Shown here piece by piece: positions 35,013 through 44,641 of a stretch of 64,000 bases of DNA; within the stretch, counting starts at the first letter, position 1; the number at the start of each line of letters is the position of its first letter. This DNA comes from JAFNAG01 sp963824985. Lineage in GTDB: Bacteria > Acidobacteriota > UBA6911. Where the stretch lies: contig CAWGRQ010000044.1 of assembly GCA_963824985.1 (NCBI GenBank), positions 17,064-81,063 of the forward strand, read 5' to 3'. Under the pieces are notes generated by a model. The model was given only the letters and a program-made list of their open reading frames with translations. It was not told where the DNA came from and searched no databases. The position numbers and the translations under genes were made by a program.

Positions 35013-36155
35013 TCAATGGGCGTTGAGAACAAGGTCTACAATCTGGTCGCCCCTCATCGCGTGCAGGTCTTCGGGAACACGCTGGCCGTCCGCGATGTAG
35101 GACACCGGCTTCTGGGTGCGCACCAGTTCGTTGAAGATCGGGCCGAAGGTCGAGGTTTCATCCAACTTGGTAAAAAGCAGGCGGTCGGGGCTGCAGATCC
35201 CAAAGCGATCCACTATTTCCTGCATATCCACCGGCTTGGTTGTAGCGCTCAGCACCAGGTGCCGTTCGATGCCGGTTCGACTCCCTGAGCATCTGCATCA
35301 GGTCCTGTACCGCCGCCAGGTCCCGCTGGCTCCGCGCCCGGCGGTATCGATCAGGATATAGTCGCGCTGGCTGTGCTCTTGAATGGCGCGCGGCAGGTCA
35401 GCCGGTTGGGTGACCACACGGCAGGGGAGCCCCATCAGGCCCGCATACGTCTTCAACTGTTCAACGGCGCCGATGCGGAAGGTGTCCATCGTCAGCAACA
35501 CCACCTTTTTCTTTTGCTCCAGCGCCAGGCGCGCCGCCAGTTTGGCCGCCGCAGTCGTCTTGCCGACCCCTGTGGGACCGACGAACGCCACCACCTTTTT
35601 GGACGGTAATCCGTCCGCTTCACCATTCGCCCGAATCAGGCTGCGGGCGACTTCATTCACGGCCCGCGCAAGGTCCGATCGCCGGCCGCGCGCTTCGGGC
35701 TGCAGACGCAGTTGCGCTTCATCGATGAGTTTGCAGGCCAGCCACTCGTTGACTTCATTCGCCACCAGGTCGTGGTAAAGCTCATAGGCGGCCACATCCG
35801 AAAACTGCGAGGCGGACGGCCCGGTCGGCCGCGTCATCGCAGTAGAGTGCCCGGCGCATTTCGCTGTATTCTTCGTCGACCTTGGGAAGCGCCCGCGTGG
35901 GTCCTCCGGCCTCCGGCGACACATCCGCTGGAGTCACACCCGGACCCCGGGACGGGGTATAGACATCCGGATCCGCCTCGTGGCCGTTATCGAATGCGGC
36001 CACCACTTCGACGGCCGGTTTTTCGCGCAACCAATGAGGAACGGACGCGGGAATCTCCTTGGTCGACAGGATCAGGCCATCGCCTGCCGAATTCCTCTTT
36101 GACGTTGCGCAAGCGCCTCTGCCATGGTTCTGGCGTAGAAAGTCTTGATCTTCAT
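35013..36155 (-). CDS. flhF: Signal-recognition-type GTPase FlhF (multiple frameshifts)
   Basis: FlhF, the SRP-type GTPase that sets the site of flagellar assembly. The start ATG 36155 gives KIKTFYARTMAEAL, one base after the flhA stop. The NG domain is readable: KKVVAFVGPTGVGKTTAAAK, KKVVLLTMDTFRIGAVEQLK, RDYILIDTAGRG and the C-terminal RLLFTKLDETSTFGPIFNEL ending VDLVLNAH. Frame changes near 36080-36110, about 35820 and about 35280-35330 break the frame. The length after correction is about 380 residues. Confidence 0.85.
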
Positions 36156-36156
36156 C

Positions 36157-38258
36157 CTAGCTCACCATTCCTACCGAAGTGACGCGGACATTGGGCGGAA
36201 TCTCGTTGTGCGACAGAATCGTGGCCGTTCGGCAGATAGCGCTCGATCAGCTGGCGGACATACATCGCGGACATTGGCCGAGCAGAGCAGAACCGGGCTC
36301 TTGCTGCCGGCGCTCGATTCGATCGCGTCGCCGGATGCGCTGCATGATGTCCTTGGCCAGCCTCGGCTCCAGCGCCAGATAGGAGCCCTGTTCCGTGTGG
36401 ACGATGGCGTCGGCGATGCTCTTCTCGATTTCCGGACTGACGGTGAAAACCACCAGATCGTTCGCCTCATTCTGGTACTGTTTGCAGATGGAACGTGCCG
36501 AGCGCCTGCCGGCAGTACTCGGTCAGGATACTGACATTCTTCGTCATGGCGCCGTAATCGGCGAGCGTTTCAAAAATGCTGACGGCGTCGCGAATGGATA
36601 CCCTCTCCTTGAGCAGGTTCTGCAGGACTTTCTGGACTTCGCCGATCGACAGGACCTTCGGCACCAGCTCTTCCACCACCTTCGGGATGCGTCTCGGCAG
36701 ACGGTATCGAGCAGGCTCTTGGTTTCCTGCCGGCCCAGGAGTTCGTGGGCGTTGGACTTGATGATCTCCGAAAGATGGGTGGCCAGAACCGTCGTGGGAT
36801 CGACAACGGTGTACCCCGCAAGCTGAGCCCGCTCGCGATCCGCTGGCTTGATCCAGCGCGCTTCCAGTCCGAAGGCAGGTTCCAGCGTCGCGGTGCCGCC
36901 GATTTCTTCCTGCGCGGTGCCCGGGTTGATGGCCAGGCAATGTTCCGGCAGCAGTATCGCCGCGCGCGATTTCGACTCCTTTGAGCAGAATGGAGTAGGC
37001 CCGGGGTTCCAGCTGGAGGTTGTCTGTGATGTGAATCGGGCGGCACGACCACGCCCAGGTCCAGGGCGATCTGCCGGCGAATCGATTTGATGCGGTTGAG
37101 GAAATCGCCGCCCTGATTGGCATCCACGTAGCGGATCAGGCGTATCCCACTTCCAACCCGAGCGGATCCACCTTGAGCAGGCGCTCAATGCGTTCCTTGG
37201 GCTCTGTCCGCCTCGGCCTTGTCCGCTTTCTCCTTGTCCACGACCAGACCTGCTCGATATCGCGCTGCTTCTTGGTCCTGAGAGCCACGACCCCCATCAG
37301 GCCACCGACAGAAGGAAGAAGGGGATGGCGGGAAGTCCGGGGATGAGTCCGAAGAAGAACAGGAAGCCGGAGGCGATCGCGACGGGCATCGGATTGTGGA
37401 ACAACTGTCGCGATCACACTCTCGCCCAGATTCGACTCGGCGGCCGCGCGCGTGGTGATGATGCCGCCCGCCACCGAAATCAGCAGCGAGGGAATGGCGG
37501 TGACCAGGCCATCACCAATGGTCAGGATCGTGAAGCGCTTGGCCGCATCCGCCAGGGGCATGTCGAACTGAAACACACCGATCAGCAGGCCGCCGACAAT
37601 ATTAATGGCGAGGATCAGAGCCGCTGGCGACGGCATCGCGGCTCGTGAACCGGATGGCACCGTCCATCGCCCCATAGAATTCGGCTTCGTCGGAGATCTC
37701 TTCGCGCCGGGCGCGCGCCTCCGCTCTCGTCGATCAGCCCGGCGTTGAGGTCGGCGTCGATGCTCATCTGCTTGCCCGGCATGGCATCGAGGGTGAAACC
37801 GCGCCGTCACCTCGGAAATGCGCACGGCGCCGTGATTGATCACGATGAATTGGATCGCGATGAGAACGAGAAACACCACGATGCCGACCAGGTAGTTGCC
37901 GCCCACGACGAACTGGCCGAATGATCTGGATCACGCGTGCCCGCGGCATCCTCCCCTTCGGCGCCATGCAAGCAGGATCAGGCGCGTGGAGGCCACGTTC
38001 AGCGCCAGCCGGAACAAAGTGATGATCAGCAGACAGGGAAGGAAACACCGAGAAGTTCACCGGCTGCAGGATATACATGGATACCAGCACGATGATGATC
38101 GAGACCGTAATGTTCAGGCTGATCAGCATGTCCAGGAGAAGCGGCGGCACGGGCAGGGTCATCATGAGCAGAATTCCCATCACCGCAACGGGGATGATCA
38201 GGTGCACCTTTCCCAGGGCTCTGGGGAATCCCCTGTTTTTCTGCGCAACGCTCGCCAC
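36157..38258 (-). CDS. flhA: Flagellar export gate protein FlhA (many frameshifts)
   Basis: FlhA, the nonameric export gate. The GTG start at 38258 is preceded by GGAGGATAGG and gives VASVAQKNRGFPRALGKVHL and several membrane segments (IPVAVMGILLMMTLPVPPLL, ISLNITVSIIIVLVSMYIL). Further pieces in other frames include YLVGIVVFLVLIAIQFIVIN, AVRISEVTARF, LILAINIVGGLLIGVFQFDM, FTILTIGDGLVTAIPSLLIS and the C-terminal ILSHNEIPPNVRVTSVGMVS. I located single-base insertions near 38033, 37970, 37938, 37921, 37799, 37721, 37622 and 37408. The total of about 700 codons is normal for FlhA. Confidence 0.88.
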
Positions 38259-38302
38259 CTTGCCTATCCTCCGGACAATCAACTGCTGTGGTCCGGATGG
38301 AC

Positions 38303-39483
38303 TTAGGCAACTTCCATGCCATGGTGGCCTGCCAATCCCCACGGACGACTCATGGACAGGAGAGAGATGTAGCGGCGAGGATACGAGGAATGATCGGGAG
38401 CTATCACGCGCCATCTATTGCGAGTCTTATAGATATAGGCGAGGATCTCGGCGACGGCCTTATAGCAGATTCGTCGGGAATTGAGGACCCGATTTCGACG
38501 GTTTTGTAGAGGGTTTGAGCCAAGGCACTGTTCTCGACCAGTGGGAACGTCGTGTTTTCGTGCCAATTCTTTTATTTTGATTGCCAAAAATCCGACACCC
38601 TTGGCCACTACCCGAGGGGCATCCATTGTTCTCCATGCTTATAGGACAACGCCACGGCATAGTGCGTGGGATTGGTAATGACGACATCGGCGGTCGGCAC
38701 GTCCGCCATCATGCGCTTGCGTCGCCATTTCCCGCTGAATGCGTCGTATGCGGCCCCGCGTAGGTGGGATCGCCTTCCGTTTCCTTGAACTCGTCCTTGA
38801 CCTCCTGCTTGGTCATTTTCAGCTGTTCGCGAAAACGATATTTTTGAAACGCGTAATCAGCCGCCGCCAGGATCAGCAGGAAAATGCAAACTCTGAGGCT
38901 GACCTGGTAGCAGATCGTGACCCGATCCAGTAGAGCAGTTGCCTGCGCGTCCATGAGGATCAAGCGGGGGTATAGAGGTCGATATGCCGCATGATCACCT
39001 GGTAGCTGATATATGTAATCACGAGCACCATCGGCAGGCTTTTCGAGCAGTTCGACGGCCCCGTTTTTGGAAAAGAGACGTGAGAATCCGTTGGAAGGCT
39101 TCAGCTTCTCAAAACGGAACCCAAGCTGATGCCAGGAAAAGGTCACGCCGCTCTGGAGCACATTGCTCGCAACGATCCGACGAAGCAGATCACCAGCATC
39201 ATCGGACCTATCAGAAGGGTGATCCTCACAATCGCATCGAATGCGAGCGTATATACATAGGAGGTGGTGATATCCTGCGGCGGGCGCAGGCGCAGGAAAT
39301 CGCTCAATTGTCCCTGCAGCCCGTGCAGCATGCTGTTGCCGTAGTAGGAGAGAAAGAGGAGTCCGCCGAGGAGCACCGCGGATGCCGGCACGTCCTTGCT
39401 GCGCGCCATCTGCCCCTTTTCACGGGCCTTCTGGCAGCTTTCGTGGTGTGGGTTTTTCGGTCCTGATTGCCCTGTTGTGCCAT
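38303..39483 (-). CDS. flhB: Flagellar export switch protein FlhB (multiple frameshifts)
   Basis: FlhB, the substrate-specificity switch of the export apparatus. ATG 39483 has GGGAGCGGCC upstream. Pieces: KAREKGQMARSKDVPASAVL, then SYVYTLAFDAIVRITLLIGP, LYPRLILMDAQATALLDRVT, KMTKQEVKDEFKETEGDP, the autocleavage site NPTH (38662-38673) in DVVITNPTHYAVALSY, and GVGFLAIKIKELARKHDVP. Several frame changes interrupt it, two of them within the first 30 codons. The C-terminal about 35 residues after ILAYIYKTR look unusual, and the true stop may lie earlier. Confidence 0.85.
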
Positions 39484-39492
39484 GGCCGCTCC

Positions 39493-40291
39493 CTACCTCA
39501 TGCCACGCACCAGGCTGAACAGATCGCGCGAAAGCTGGAGAGAAGGCCCCGCCCAGGATAGGCCGGCAGAAAATAGAAGGCAATGCTCGAGACTGGCCAG
39601 GCCGACCAGGGTTTTCACGGGCATTCCGACGATCAAGATGTTGATCGTGGGTGCGGCTCGGCCGATGATGCCGAGGACGACATCCGCAATTACGGTAACC
39701 GCAATCACGGGCGCCGCAATGCGCAAGCCGGAAACGAACATCTGTCCGGCAAGCCGCAGTACCTGTTCCACCAGCGGCCCTTGCAAATGCACGCCGCCGG
39801 GCGGAAGGTACTAACCAGGCTCTCGCTGACCGCCTGGAAAAACCAGTGGTGGCCGTTAACGATCAGGAAACAGCGCCAGACCGATGAAGTTGTTCAGGAT
39901 GGAGATGACAGAAGTTTCGACGGCGCTCTGTGGATCGATGACGTTGACGATCGAAAACCCGAGCTGGAACCCGATGATCTGGCCCGCAAGCTGGAGGCCG
40001 CCGAAAACAAATGAGGCCGTCAGCCCCAACACCATGCCGATGAGCGATTCCCCGAGAACCGATCCGACCAGTCTGAGCCAGGCCAAATCCTGCGGGGAGC
40101 TGCGCCTGAGGCACGATGGGAGCCAGCGTCAGCGCCACAACCAGCGGCACGATGATCTTGACCTGGGGCGGGAACGCACCGCTGCTGTAGAAGGGGGAGA
40201 ATACCATGATCCCCGCAACCCGGAAGAGAACCACGGCAAAGCTCATGACCTCGGCGGGAGAAATCGAGATGGAGGTCATCGGAGGCAGCAC
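39493..40291 (-). CDS. fliR: Flagellar export protein FliR (multiple frameshifts)
   Basis: FliR, a membrane core component of the export gate. N-terminal piece: AEVMSFAVVLFRVAGIMVFS and PPQVKIIVPLVVALTLAPIV. Middle piece in another frame: LGESLIGMVLGLTASFVFGG and IIGFQLGFSIVNVIDPQSAV. C-terminal piece: MFVSGLRIAAPVIAVTVIAD and INILIVGMPVKTLVGLASLE. At least two frame changes (about 40090 and about 39820-39870). The start may be GTG 40291 or ATG 40279. It ends 10 nt before flhB. Confidence 0.85.
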
Positions 40292-40388
40292 ATCGCTTTC
40301 GGGCGATCCGTCCCGATCCGGAGGTCCGGAATCACGGCTTTTCGGGGCTCAGGTTTCATCGCGCCTCCGGGGGTGGCCGCCCATGTGC

Positions 40389-40658
40389 TTACAGGGTGAA
40401 TCGTTCCAGATGCCCGAAGAGTTGGGCGGAAAATCCGGTCAACAGATGCATTACCCAGGGGAGCAGGAGGAGAAAGGTTACAAAAACCGCCAGCATCCGG
40501 GGCACCAGGGACAGTGTCATATCCTGGATCGAGGTAACCACCTGAATGATGCTCACAATAATGCCAACAATGAGCGACACCAAAAGCAGTGGCCCGCTCA
40601 CCGTCAGCGTGACCTGCATCGTATCCCTGGCCAACTTCATTACCACATCCTGATTCAT
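40389..40658 (-). CDS. fliQ: Flagellar export protein FliQ
   Basis: FliQ, 89 residues, with two membrane helices (about 15-40 and 50-75): TVSGPLLLVSLIVGIIVSII and RMLAVFVTFLLLLPWVMHLL, separated by TSIQDMTLSLVP. It starts at ATG 40658, 51 nt after fliP, and the frame is intact. The gap to fliR (40292-40388) shows nothing. Confidence 0.95.
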   Translation of the reverse strand: MNQDVVMKLARDTMQVTLTVSGPLLLVSLIVGIIVSIIQVVTSIQDMTLSLVPRMLAVFVTFLLLLPWVMHLLTGFSAQLFGHLERFTL

Positions 40659-40709
40659 ATTCTGGCACTCCGCACAAACGGGCCGCCCGGCGCTGCCGGT
40701 CTCCACCCG

Positions 40710-41486
40710 CTAATAAAAGCTCTTCACCAACGATCCGATGACAAGATTCCAACCGTCCACGAGCACAAAGAGCAGAATCTTGAACGGAGTTGAAATCATC
40801 GCCGGGGGCAGCTGCATCATCCCCATGGAAAGCAGTACCGAAGCCACGACCATGTCAATGACCAGAAACGGGATGAAGAGCACAAACCCGATCTGGAATG
40901 CGGTCTTGAGTTCCGAGATCATGAAGCCGGGAATCACCACGCGCATAGGAATCTCCTGGCTGTTCTTGGGTCTGGGTTCCTTGGCAATGTTCAGAAACAG
41001 CAACAGGTCTTTCTCACGCGTATAACGGAGCATGAATTCACGGAGCGGGATGCTTGCCTGATCAAGGGCCTGCATTTCAGTCAATTTCCCCTCGATCATG
41101 GGTTGCAGTGCTTCCCGGTTGATACGCTCTCCTACCGGCTGCATGATGAAAAAAGTCAGGAAAAGCGACAGCCCGATGATGATTTGATTCGGAGGCATGG
41201 TCTGAGTTCCCAGCGCCTGGCGCAGGAAGTGGGAAACAATGACGATGCGCGTGAAGGAAGTGACGGAGACCAGAATCGCGGGCACCAGGGTCAGGACAGT
41301 GAGAAGAGCCAGAATCTGCAGCGGAAGCGTCATGCCGCCGCCGTTGGCGCCGCCGCCGATGCGCAGTTCAATCCCGGAAAAGCTCTTGTCCTGAGGGGCC
41401 GCCGCGGCGTGAACCACCGCGGGCAGCCCAAGCAGAATCAGCACGAGGAGGAATGAAACCACGATCTTGCCGCCGGTGATATTCAT
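40710..41486 (-). CDS. fliP: Flagellar export protein FliP
   Basis: FliP, 258 residues, forms the core of the export gate with FliQ and FliR. A cleavable signal peptide (VVSFLLVLILLGLPAVVHAA) is followed by LQILALLTVLTLVPAILVSV, TSFTRIVIVSHFLRQALGTQ, the long periplasmic region, and VVIPGFMISELKTAFQIGFV, a hallmark. ATG 41486 was chosen because it gives the signal peptide. The frame is intact. It is 7 nt after fliO. Confidence 0.96.
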   Translation of the reverse strand: MNITGGKIVVSFLLVLILLGLPAVVHAAAAPQDKSFSGIELRIGGGANGGGMTLPLQILALLTVLTLVPAILVSVTSFTRIVIVSHFLRQALGTQTMPPNQIIIGLSLFLTFFIMQPVGERINREALQPMIEGKLTEMQALDQASIPLREFMLRYTREKDLLLFLNIAKEPRPKNSQEIPMRVVIPGFMISELKTAFQIGFVLFIPFLVIDMVVASVLLSMGMMQLPPAMISTPFKILLFVLVDGWNLVIGSLVKSFY

Positions 41487-41493
41487 AACCAGC

Positions 41494-42222
41494 TTATCCT
41501 TCCAGTGCTTTGCGCAGTTCCAGCATTTTGCCTCTGATGTCCGGGGGGAGCATTGCGCGGGCCGGAGGGCGTGCGGCCTGAGGCTTTTTCTCCATTTCAT
41601 AAAGGTTCCGGAAGCTACCCGACAGCGCCGCGGGGACTTCAGGCTCCAGGCGCTCACCGCCGGCAACCGGGCTTCCCGCCGCCAGGTCCGCGAACGAAGT
41701 CAGCATGGAGATCTGTCCCGGGGTGCTGGCCAGCAGCAGCTTTTTCGTGCCGGCCTGCACGAGCACCAGACTTCTTTTGTCGCCCAGGGTCAGAGTCTCA
41801 ATAAGGCGGAGACTGCGGTCGTGGCCCGGTTTGCTCAGATACTGGGGCGCATACCGGCGAAACAGGAAGAATCCTCCCAGGATCAGGCAAATCACCAATC
41901 CTGCGCCTCCCGCCGTTTGGAACAACGGCATGCCGAACTCCCCCCAACCGGTCATCGGCGAGGCTTCAGCTGCAACGGCCGTGGTAGAAACATCCGGGCC
42001 TGCCGGAGCAATGGATTTTGCCGCATCCGGGACAGGATCTTTGGCCTCCTCTGCCGTCGGAGCTTCCGGTTCAGCCGGAGCCGGTACCGGAGCGGTCGCC
42101 ACCGCCGGGCCGGGCTTCGATTGGGGCGTGCCCTTCTGGGCCATTAAGGGAAAACAGAACAACACCACGAAGATCAGAACGATCGGGATTCGTTTCCAGA
42201 AATCAGCCACCGTGCTTCGCAT
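41494..42222 (-). CDS. fliO: Flagellar biosynthesis protein FliO
   Basis: FliO, 242 residues, helps FliP assembly. It has an N-terminal signal/membrane segment (IPIVLIFVVLFCFPLMA), a long Ala/Pro/Glu-rich linker, a membrane helix (AGGAGLVICLILGGFFLFRR) and the short FliO domain RSLRLIETLTLGDKRSLVLV followed by KLLLASTPGQISML. The linker is longer than in enterobacteria. It is in the operon order fliN-fliO-fliP. Confidence 0.88.
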   Translation of the reverse strand: MRSTVADFWKRIPIVLIFVVLFCFPLMAQKGTPQSKPGPAVATAPVPAPAEPEAPTAEEAKDPVPDAAKSIAPAGPDVSTTAVAAEASPMTGWGEFGMPLFQTAGGAGLVICLILGGFFLFRRYAPQYLSKPGHDRSLRLIETLTLGDKRSLVLVQAGTKKLLLASTPGQISMLTSFADLAAGSPVAGGERLEPEVPAALSGSFRNLYEMEKKPQAARPPARAMLPPDIRGKMLELRKALEG

Positions 42223-42235
42223 ACCTTCGTTTCTC

Positions 42236-42523
42236 CTAATTCTGCACATGGAAATCCGTCAAACGGATTCCCGCTTTTCCTTCCACTTCGAGGATTTCCC
42301 CGAACGCCACCAGCCTGCCGTTGATGTAGATGTCGATGTTTTCCCCGGCAGACTTGGAAACATCCACGATTGATTCCGGCTTGAGCAGCAGGATCTCTCG
42401 CACCTTCATGAAGCGCCGCCCAACTTCGAGATTGATATTCATGGGGACGTCGAGGTAGTCAGCGAACTCTTCAAGGATCTCTGCCGGGTTGCGGGCGGCG
42501 GCACGAGCCGGGCTTTCCGCCAT
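42236..42523 (-). CDS. fliN: Flagellar motor switch protein FliN (short form)
   Basis: FliN, 95 residues, essentially a SpoA domain: YLDVPMNINLEVGRRFMKVR, then ILLLKPESIVDVSKSAGENI and INGRLVAFGEILEVEGKAGI. It starts at ATG 42523, 13 nt after fliL. A second, larger SpoA protein is encoded at 31260-32198. Confidence 0.93.
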   Translation of the reverse strand: MAESPARAAARNPAEILEEFADYLDVPMNINLEVGRRFMKVREILLLKPESIVDVSKSAGENIDIYINGRLVAFGEILEVEGKAGIRLTDFHVQN

Positions 42524-42536
42524 TGGAATGTCCTCC

Positions 42537-43043
42537 CTAAAGCTGCACGATGAATTCCATGATGAAGATCTCCACAATCTCCCCTTTGGGGAGCAGTCGG
42601 TTGACCTGTTCGCGGATTTCCTTGCGCAGCAGGTCTTTACCTTCAATCTTCAGGAGTTCGTCTGAGGTCTTCAAACTCAGGATCGAATTGATTTTGTCGC
42701 GCGTTGCCGCCAGTATCACGGGGTCCTTTGCATATTCCTCTCCCAGTTTTTCCTCATCAAGCCCCAGGCGGAAGGTAACTTTGACGAAGCGAGTCGTGTC
42801 GGCGTCAGCCAGGTTCACCAGAAACGCATCCAGGCTCATGACCGACTTCACCCGTAATATCGGATTGGCTTCAGCCTTTTCAGACGCCGCTGCCGCCCCA
42901 GCCGGTTGCCCGCCGCCAAAATAATTACTGGCTAGAAATCCCCCCCCCCCCACAAGCAGAAGGGCGGCGCCGAGAATGATCCATATGAACAGCTTGCTCT
43001 TCCTCTTGGTTTCCGGAACGCCTACCTCATCACCTTCAGCCAT
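42537..43043 (-). CDS. fliL: Flagellar basal body-associated protein FliL
   Basis: FliL, 168 residues, a single-pass inner-membrane protein that surrounds stator units. The membrane helix (about 20-42, LFIWIILGAALLLVGGGGFL) includes a run of four Gly encoded by 12 consecutive G on the minus strand. The periplasmic domain has FLVNLADADTTRFVKVTFRL and ILSLKTSDELLKIEGKDLLR, ending VEIFIMEFIVQL. GGGGAGTG lies 6 nt upstream of ATG 43043. It is the first gene of the export operon visible here, because the contig changes character immediately upstream. Confidence 0.93.
   Translation of the reverse strand: MAEGDEVGVPETKRKSKLFIWIILGAALLLVGGGGFLASNYFGGGQPAGAAAASEKAEANPILRVKSVMSLDAFLVNLADADTTRFVKVTFRLGLDEEKLGEEYAKDPVILAATRDKINSILSLKTSDELLKIEGKDLLRKEIREQVNRLLPKGEIVEIFIMEFIVQL
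42940..42951. repeat. Homopolymer of 12 C (G12 in fliL coding strand)
   Basis: Twelve consecutive C on the plus strand, read as V-G-G-G-G in the fliL membrane helix. It is the longest homopolymer noticed in the window. A one-base length change would truncate FliL after about 35 residues. It could be a slipped-strand phase-variation tract, or a place where the base count is uncertain. Confidence 0.9.
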
Positions 43044-43065
43044 TATCGTCACTCCCCAGTCCCTT
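43035..43065. other. Contig junction between flagellar and catabolic blocks
   Basis: Left of this point is the fliL start with its own ribosome binding site. Right of it, on the plus strand, an aminotransferase coding frame begins mid-protein. No start codon, promoter, repeat, tRNA or integrase gene is present. Genes normally upstream of fliL (flgE, flgD, motor or rod-hook genes) are absent. Confidence 0.7.
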
Positions 43066-43227
43066 GCCAGGCAGTTGCTGCAGGAGAAGCGCGTGGCCGT
43101 GGCACCCGGCGGCACCTTCGGCCCGAGCACCGACCGCTATGTGCGCATTTCGTTAGCCTCTCCCGCGGCGGCCATCGAGGAAGGGGTGGGCCGCCTGGCA
43201 CAGTTTCTTACAGCCGGGAAGTCGTGA
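43048..43227 (+). pseudogene. C-terminal fragment of a fold-type I aminotransferase
   Basis: About 60 residues beginning VTPQSLARQLLQEKRVAVAP and continuing GGTFGPSTDRYVRISLASP, AAIEEGVGRLAQFL. This is the C-terminal small-domain motif of AspC-like class I/II aminotransferases (A-x-x-LL-x-x-x-x-VAV-PG...FG...YVRIS). The catalytic Lys and N-terminal domain are missing because the coding frame stops at the block junction. The stop overlaps the next start as GTGA, so the original gene was upstream of and coupled to the URO-D-family gene. Confidence 0.75.
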
Positions 43228-44357
43228 CGCCGCTGAACTCGCGCGAGCGACTCCTGGCCGCCCTGAATCACCGGGTCCCTGATCGCATTCCCCTGGACCT
43301 CGGGGGAAGCTACGCGACGGGCATTAACGTCGCCGCCTACCGTGCGTGGAAGGACTACCTTGGCCTCGATACGCCCACGGTGGTGGCCAGCCGGCGCTCC
43401 CAGATCGCCAATGTTGGAGGAGCCGTTGCGGCTCCGGTTTGGCATCGATACCTGGCCGATCCTGCCGCGTGCTCCCGTTCAGCCCCCCTGAGCAGGTTCT
43501 CGCTGACGGATCGTACCGGGATGAATGGGGAGTGGTCCGCAGCCGGCCCGAGGGCGGTCACTACTACGTCAGCCACGAGCCGCTGGCGGCGGAGTGCACG
43601 CTGAGTTCCCTGCAGCGCTATCCGTGGCCGCGAGCCTCTGACCCCGGCTACGTCCACGGTCTGAGAGCGGAGGCCCTGCAGGGGGCGGCGACCGGTTATG
43701 CGGTCGTGCTGGGACTGCCGGTGGGATGCTGCATCAGGCCGCATTCTTGCGCGGCACGGCCGAATCTGTTCATGGACATGCTGGCGGACCGTCGTCTGGC
43801 AGAGGCTCTGCTGGAATCCATTCTCGGCATCCTCCTGGAGATCACCGGGCGCATGCTGGACGAAGTTGGCGATCTGGTTGACGTGGTGATGTTCGCTGAC
43901 GATCTTGGCGGCAACGAGCGGCCGTTGGTGTCGCCTGCCCTGTATCGTTCGCTCGTCAAGCCGCGCCAACGGCGCTACCTCGACCATGTTCATGCCAGGA
44001 CGCGTGCGAAGGTGGTCTACCACACCTGCGGCGCGGTCTATCCGCTCATCGGCGACTTCATCGACATCGGTGTGGACGCCTTGAACCCGGTGCAGGTCTC
44101 GGCGGCCGGCATGGATCCGGCGCGGCTGAAACGCGAGTTCGGCCAGGACATCTGCTTCTGGGGCGGCCTGGATGTGGTGCAATTGCTTCCGGTGGGCCTC
44201 GCCCGAGGAAGTGCGCGCGTCGGTGGTGCGTATGATCGAGACGCTGGGGCCCGAGGGCTACGTGGTAAGCGCCACCAACAACGTGCAGCCGGACGTCAGC
44301 CCGGCCAACATCAGCGCCATGCTGGAAGCGGCTCGCGATCTGCCGCTTGACGGCTGA
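43224..44357 (+). CDS. Uroporphyrinogen decarboxylase (URO-D) family protein, frameshifted
   Basis: About 375 residues after correction. N-terminal piece: SRERLLAALNHRVPDRIPLD and LGGSYATGINVAAY. Middle frame: RFGIDTWPILPRAPVQPP. Next frame: DEWGVVRSRPEGGHYYVSHE, DVVMFADDLGGNERPLVSPA, LYRSLVKPRQRRYLDHVHA, VVYHTCGAVYPLIGDFIDIG. Last frame: SPEEVRASVVRMIETLGPEG. The HTCGAVYPLI / DVLNPVQ-like pattern is that of MtaA/MtbA-like and glycoside-linked URO-D paralogues in catabolic operons rather than HemE. Three single-base insertions (near 43420, 43482-43488 and 44204) explain all frame changes. Confidence 0.8.
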
Positions 44358-44411
44358 CAAAGGGGCCACGGGTCCGGCACTGCCCCGGTCCGGACTTTCA
44401 CCTCTCCCCGG

Positions 44412-44454
44412 GCAAAAAGACCCCGCCTTTCGTGGGTGACACGATCGGCGGGGT
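44412..44454 (-). terminator. Intrinsic terminator of the catabolic operon
   Basis: ACCCCGCC (44420-44427) pairs with GGCGGGGT (44447-44454), with an inner TCGTG/CACGA stem. On the minus strand the hairpin is followed by CTTTTTG. It lies about 190 nt downstream of the SDR stop (44642), between convergent genes. The rest of 44358-44641 shows no gene. Confidence 0.65.
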
Positions 44455-44641
44455 GGCATCTCTGACGCATTCCGGCGCCGCCGAGGGGGCCCTCTCAGGC
44501 AGCGCGGCGCGTGCGGCGGTGGTTTGACGCTCGCGGGCCTCCCCGCTCACCCTCCTGCGCGCTCTAAGCGGTGCGCCGCGCCGGGCGCGGCTGCTGCGCT
44601 GGCCGGGTGTTCCGGTCTCCGGCTACCTCTGGACTCTGACC

